Positions 5,268 to 6,228 of a stretch of 6,228 nucleotides of DNA are shown here, piece by piece; the stretch's first letter is position 1, and every line of letters starts with the position of its first letter. Source of the stretch: an uncultured Clostridium sp. (GTDB lineage: Bacteria; Bacillota; Clostridia; Clostridiales; Clostridiaceae); the NCBI RefSeq assembly GCF_934754915.1, contig NZ_CAKVKB010000166.1:1-6228 (forward strand). Reading direction: 5' to 3'. The translations under genes and the position numbers were made by a program. The notes below the pieces were generated by a model. That model did no database searches. It had not been told where the DNA came from and saw only the letters and a program-made list of their open reading frames with translations.

Positions 5268-5711
5268 ATGTTTGGATTAATACCTTTTAAAACTGATACA
5301 AATGTAAGAGGAGTAAGTTTAGCAGATTTCATGAGCGATTTCTTTAATGATGATTTTTTAACACCAATGGGAATGAACTTTGATATGAGCAAATTTAATG
5401 CAGATGTCAGGGAAACTGAAAATGAATACCTTGTAAGTGCAGAACTTCCAGGAGTAAATAAGGATGATATAAGCCTTGATTATAATAATAATAATCTTAC
5501 AATCAGGGCAAAGAGATCAGAATGTCATGATAACAGCAAAGATAGCTACATTCAAAAAGAAAGAAGCTATGGAGAATTAACAAGATCATTTTATCTTGAT
5601 AATGTAAAGAAAGAAGGCATAAGAGCAAAGTTTGAAAATGGAGAGCTCATGGTAATATTGCCTAAGGAATGTAAAACAAAAAACAGCAGTTCAGGAATTT
5701 TCATAGAATAA
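5268..5711 (+). CDS. hsp18: small heat-shock protein, Hsp20/alpha-crystallin family (Hsp18-like), copy 1
   Basis: This cytosolic ATP-independent holdase of 147 residues binds unfolding proteins and keeps them ready for refolding chaperones. The N-terminal arm (1-42) starts MFGLIPFK, as in clostridial Hsp18, and is rich in Phe and Asp (DFMSDFFNDDF, 20-30). The alpha-crystallin domain spans about 43-133, with ELPGV (59-63), YGELTRSFYL (101-110) and the NGELMVILP strand (124-132) carrying the conserved GxL. The C-terminal tail ends in IFI (144-146), the IxI motif that docks into neighbouring domains during oligomer assembly. AAAGGAGGT (5252-5260) lies 7 nt before ATG5268. The upstream promoter carries a CtsR box, so heat induction is expected. 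A second copy follows after 72 nt. Confidence 0.93.
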   Translation: MFGLIPFKTDTNVRGVSLADFMSDFFNDDFLTPMGMNFDMSKFNADVRETENEYLVSAELPGVNKDDISLDYNNNNLTIRAKRSECHDNSKDSYIQKERSYGELTRSFYLDNVKKEGIRAKFENGELMVILPKECKTKNSSSGIFIE

Positions 5712-5783
5712 TTTATAATTAAAAAATAAATTGGATAATTTTTAGCGACTTGTTCTAGTTACAAGCTTAAAGGAGGATTTTAT

Positions 5784-6228
5784 ATGTTTGGAATAATACC
5801 ATTTAAAACTAATAATTCAAATAATAAAGGTGGTTATGTAGGAGACTTATTTGATGACTTCTTTAACAGTGACTTTTATACTCCTGTTGAAATAAATAAT
5901 GAAATGAATAAATTTAAGACAGATATTAAAGAAACAGATAAAGAATACTTAGTAAGTGCTGATCTTCCAGGAGTAGATAAGAAGGATATAAGTGTAAATT
6001 ATAATAATAAATATCTTGTTATTTCAGCAAAGAGATCTGAAGATTGTGATGAAAAGAAAAATAATTATGTAAGGAAAGAAAAGACTTATGGAGAATTAAC
6101 AAGATCATTTTATTTTGATAATATTGAAGCCGATAAAATTAATGCGAAATTTGAAAATGGTGTGTTAAAGGTAGAACTCCCTAAAGAAGCTAAAAAAGAA
6201 GATAAAGGTACAGCCATAGAAATTAAGT
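5784..6228 (+). CDS. hsp18: small heat-shock protein, Hsp20/alpha-crystallin family (Hsp18-like), copy 2, cut at the window edge
   Basis: 148 codons are open up to the edge, where a single T remains. Because the IxI motif (IEI, 145-147) is already present, the protein is probably complete and only the stop lies outside. It starts MFGIIPFKT like copy 1 and has ADLPGV (59-64), YGELTRSFYF (102-111) and NGVLKVELP (125-133). Across the alpha-crystallin domain about two thirds of residues equal copy 1 by eye, whereas the N-terminal arm (10-43) differs strongly. AAAGGAGG (5769-5776) lies 7 nt before ATG5784. The 72-nt gap (5712-5783) shows no CtsR box, no clear promoter and no clear terminator, so it is likely cotranscribed with copy 1. 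The pair looks like an old tandem duplication, and mixed oligomers are possible. Confidence 0.93.
   Translation, partial: MFGIIPFKTNNSNNKGGYVGDLFDDFFNSDFYTPVEINNEMNKFKTDIKETDKEYLVSADLPGVDKKDISVNYNNKYLVISAKRSEDCDEKKNNYVRKEKTYGELTRSFYFDNIEADKINAKFENGVLKVELPKEAKKEDKGTAIEIK

Noticed and set aside
1..6228. Mobile element, defence system, tRNA or rRNA
   Set aside because: No transposase, integrase, terminal repeats, nuclease or helicase genes, and no tRNA-like cloverleaf were seen. The gene content is ordinary metabolism, transport and stress response.

Overview
The window is very AT-rich, with strong AGGAGG-type ribosome binding sites, AUA/AGA/AAT-rich codon use and short intergenic spaces. It carries two small heat-shock proteins of the clostridial Hsp18 type and a CtsR-type operator. 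Together these point to a low-GC Firmicute, most likely Clostridium sensu stricto. This is inferred from composition and gene content; no species is claimed. All convincing genes are on the + strand.

Layout. (1) 1-1127: a divergent cation diffusion facilitator (CDF) family membrane protein (150-1094), closed by a 13-bp GC-rich hairpin. (2) 1128-1496: a 369-nt control region with no gene. It holds two sigma-A-like promoters and three 21-bp near-palindromes of the form TTAATGAC-N5-GTCATTAA placed right at those promoters, plus AT-rich hairpins in the leader. (3) 1497-4960: an NAD salvage cluster made of nicotinate phosphoribosyltransferase (pncB), the nicotinamide riboside transporter PnuC, and a two-domain NadR-type NMN adenylyltransferase/ribosylnicotinamide kinase that lacks the DNA-binding domain of enterobacterial NadR. 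(4) 4961-5267: a 307-nt spacer with a 10-codon mini-ORF behind a good Shine-Dalgarno, an AT hairpin, a promoter (TTGACT-17-TATAAT) whose -35 lies inside a perfect CtsR heptad repeat, and the remains of a second very short ORF. (5) 5268-6228: two tandem Hsp20/alpha-crystallin genes. The second runs to the last base of the window, and only its stop codon appears to be missing.

How the parts work together. PncB makes nicotinate mononucleotide from nicotinate (deamidated route). PnuC imports nicotinamide riboside, and NadR can phosphorylate it and adenylylate the product to NAD. The cluster therefore serves two separate precursors. The three palindromes suggest that a repressor, unidentified here, controls at least pncB-pnuC. 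The Hsp20 pair is probably one heat/stress operon repressed by CtsR.

Nothing here looks like a defence system, mobile element or CRISPR array. The points most worth checking are the triple operator, the HIKH variant of the catalytic HxGH motif in NadR, the altered metal-site residue and uncertain start of the CDF protein, and the two degenerate mini-ORFs around the stress promoter.
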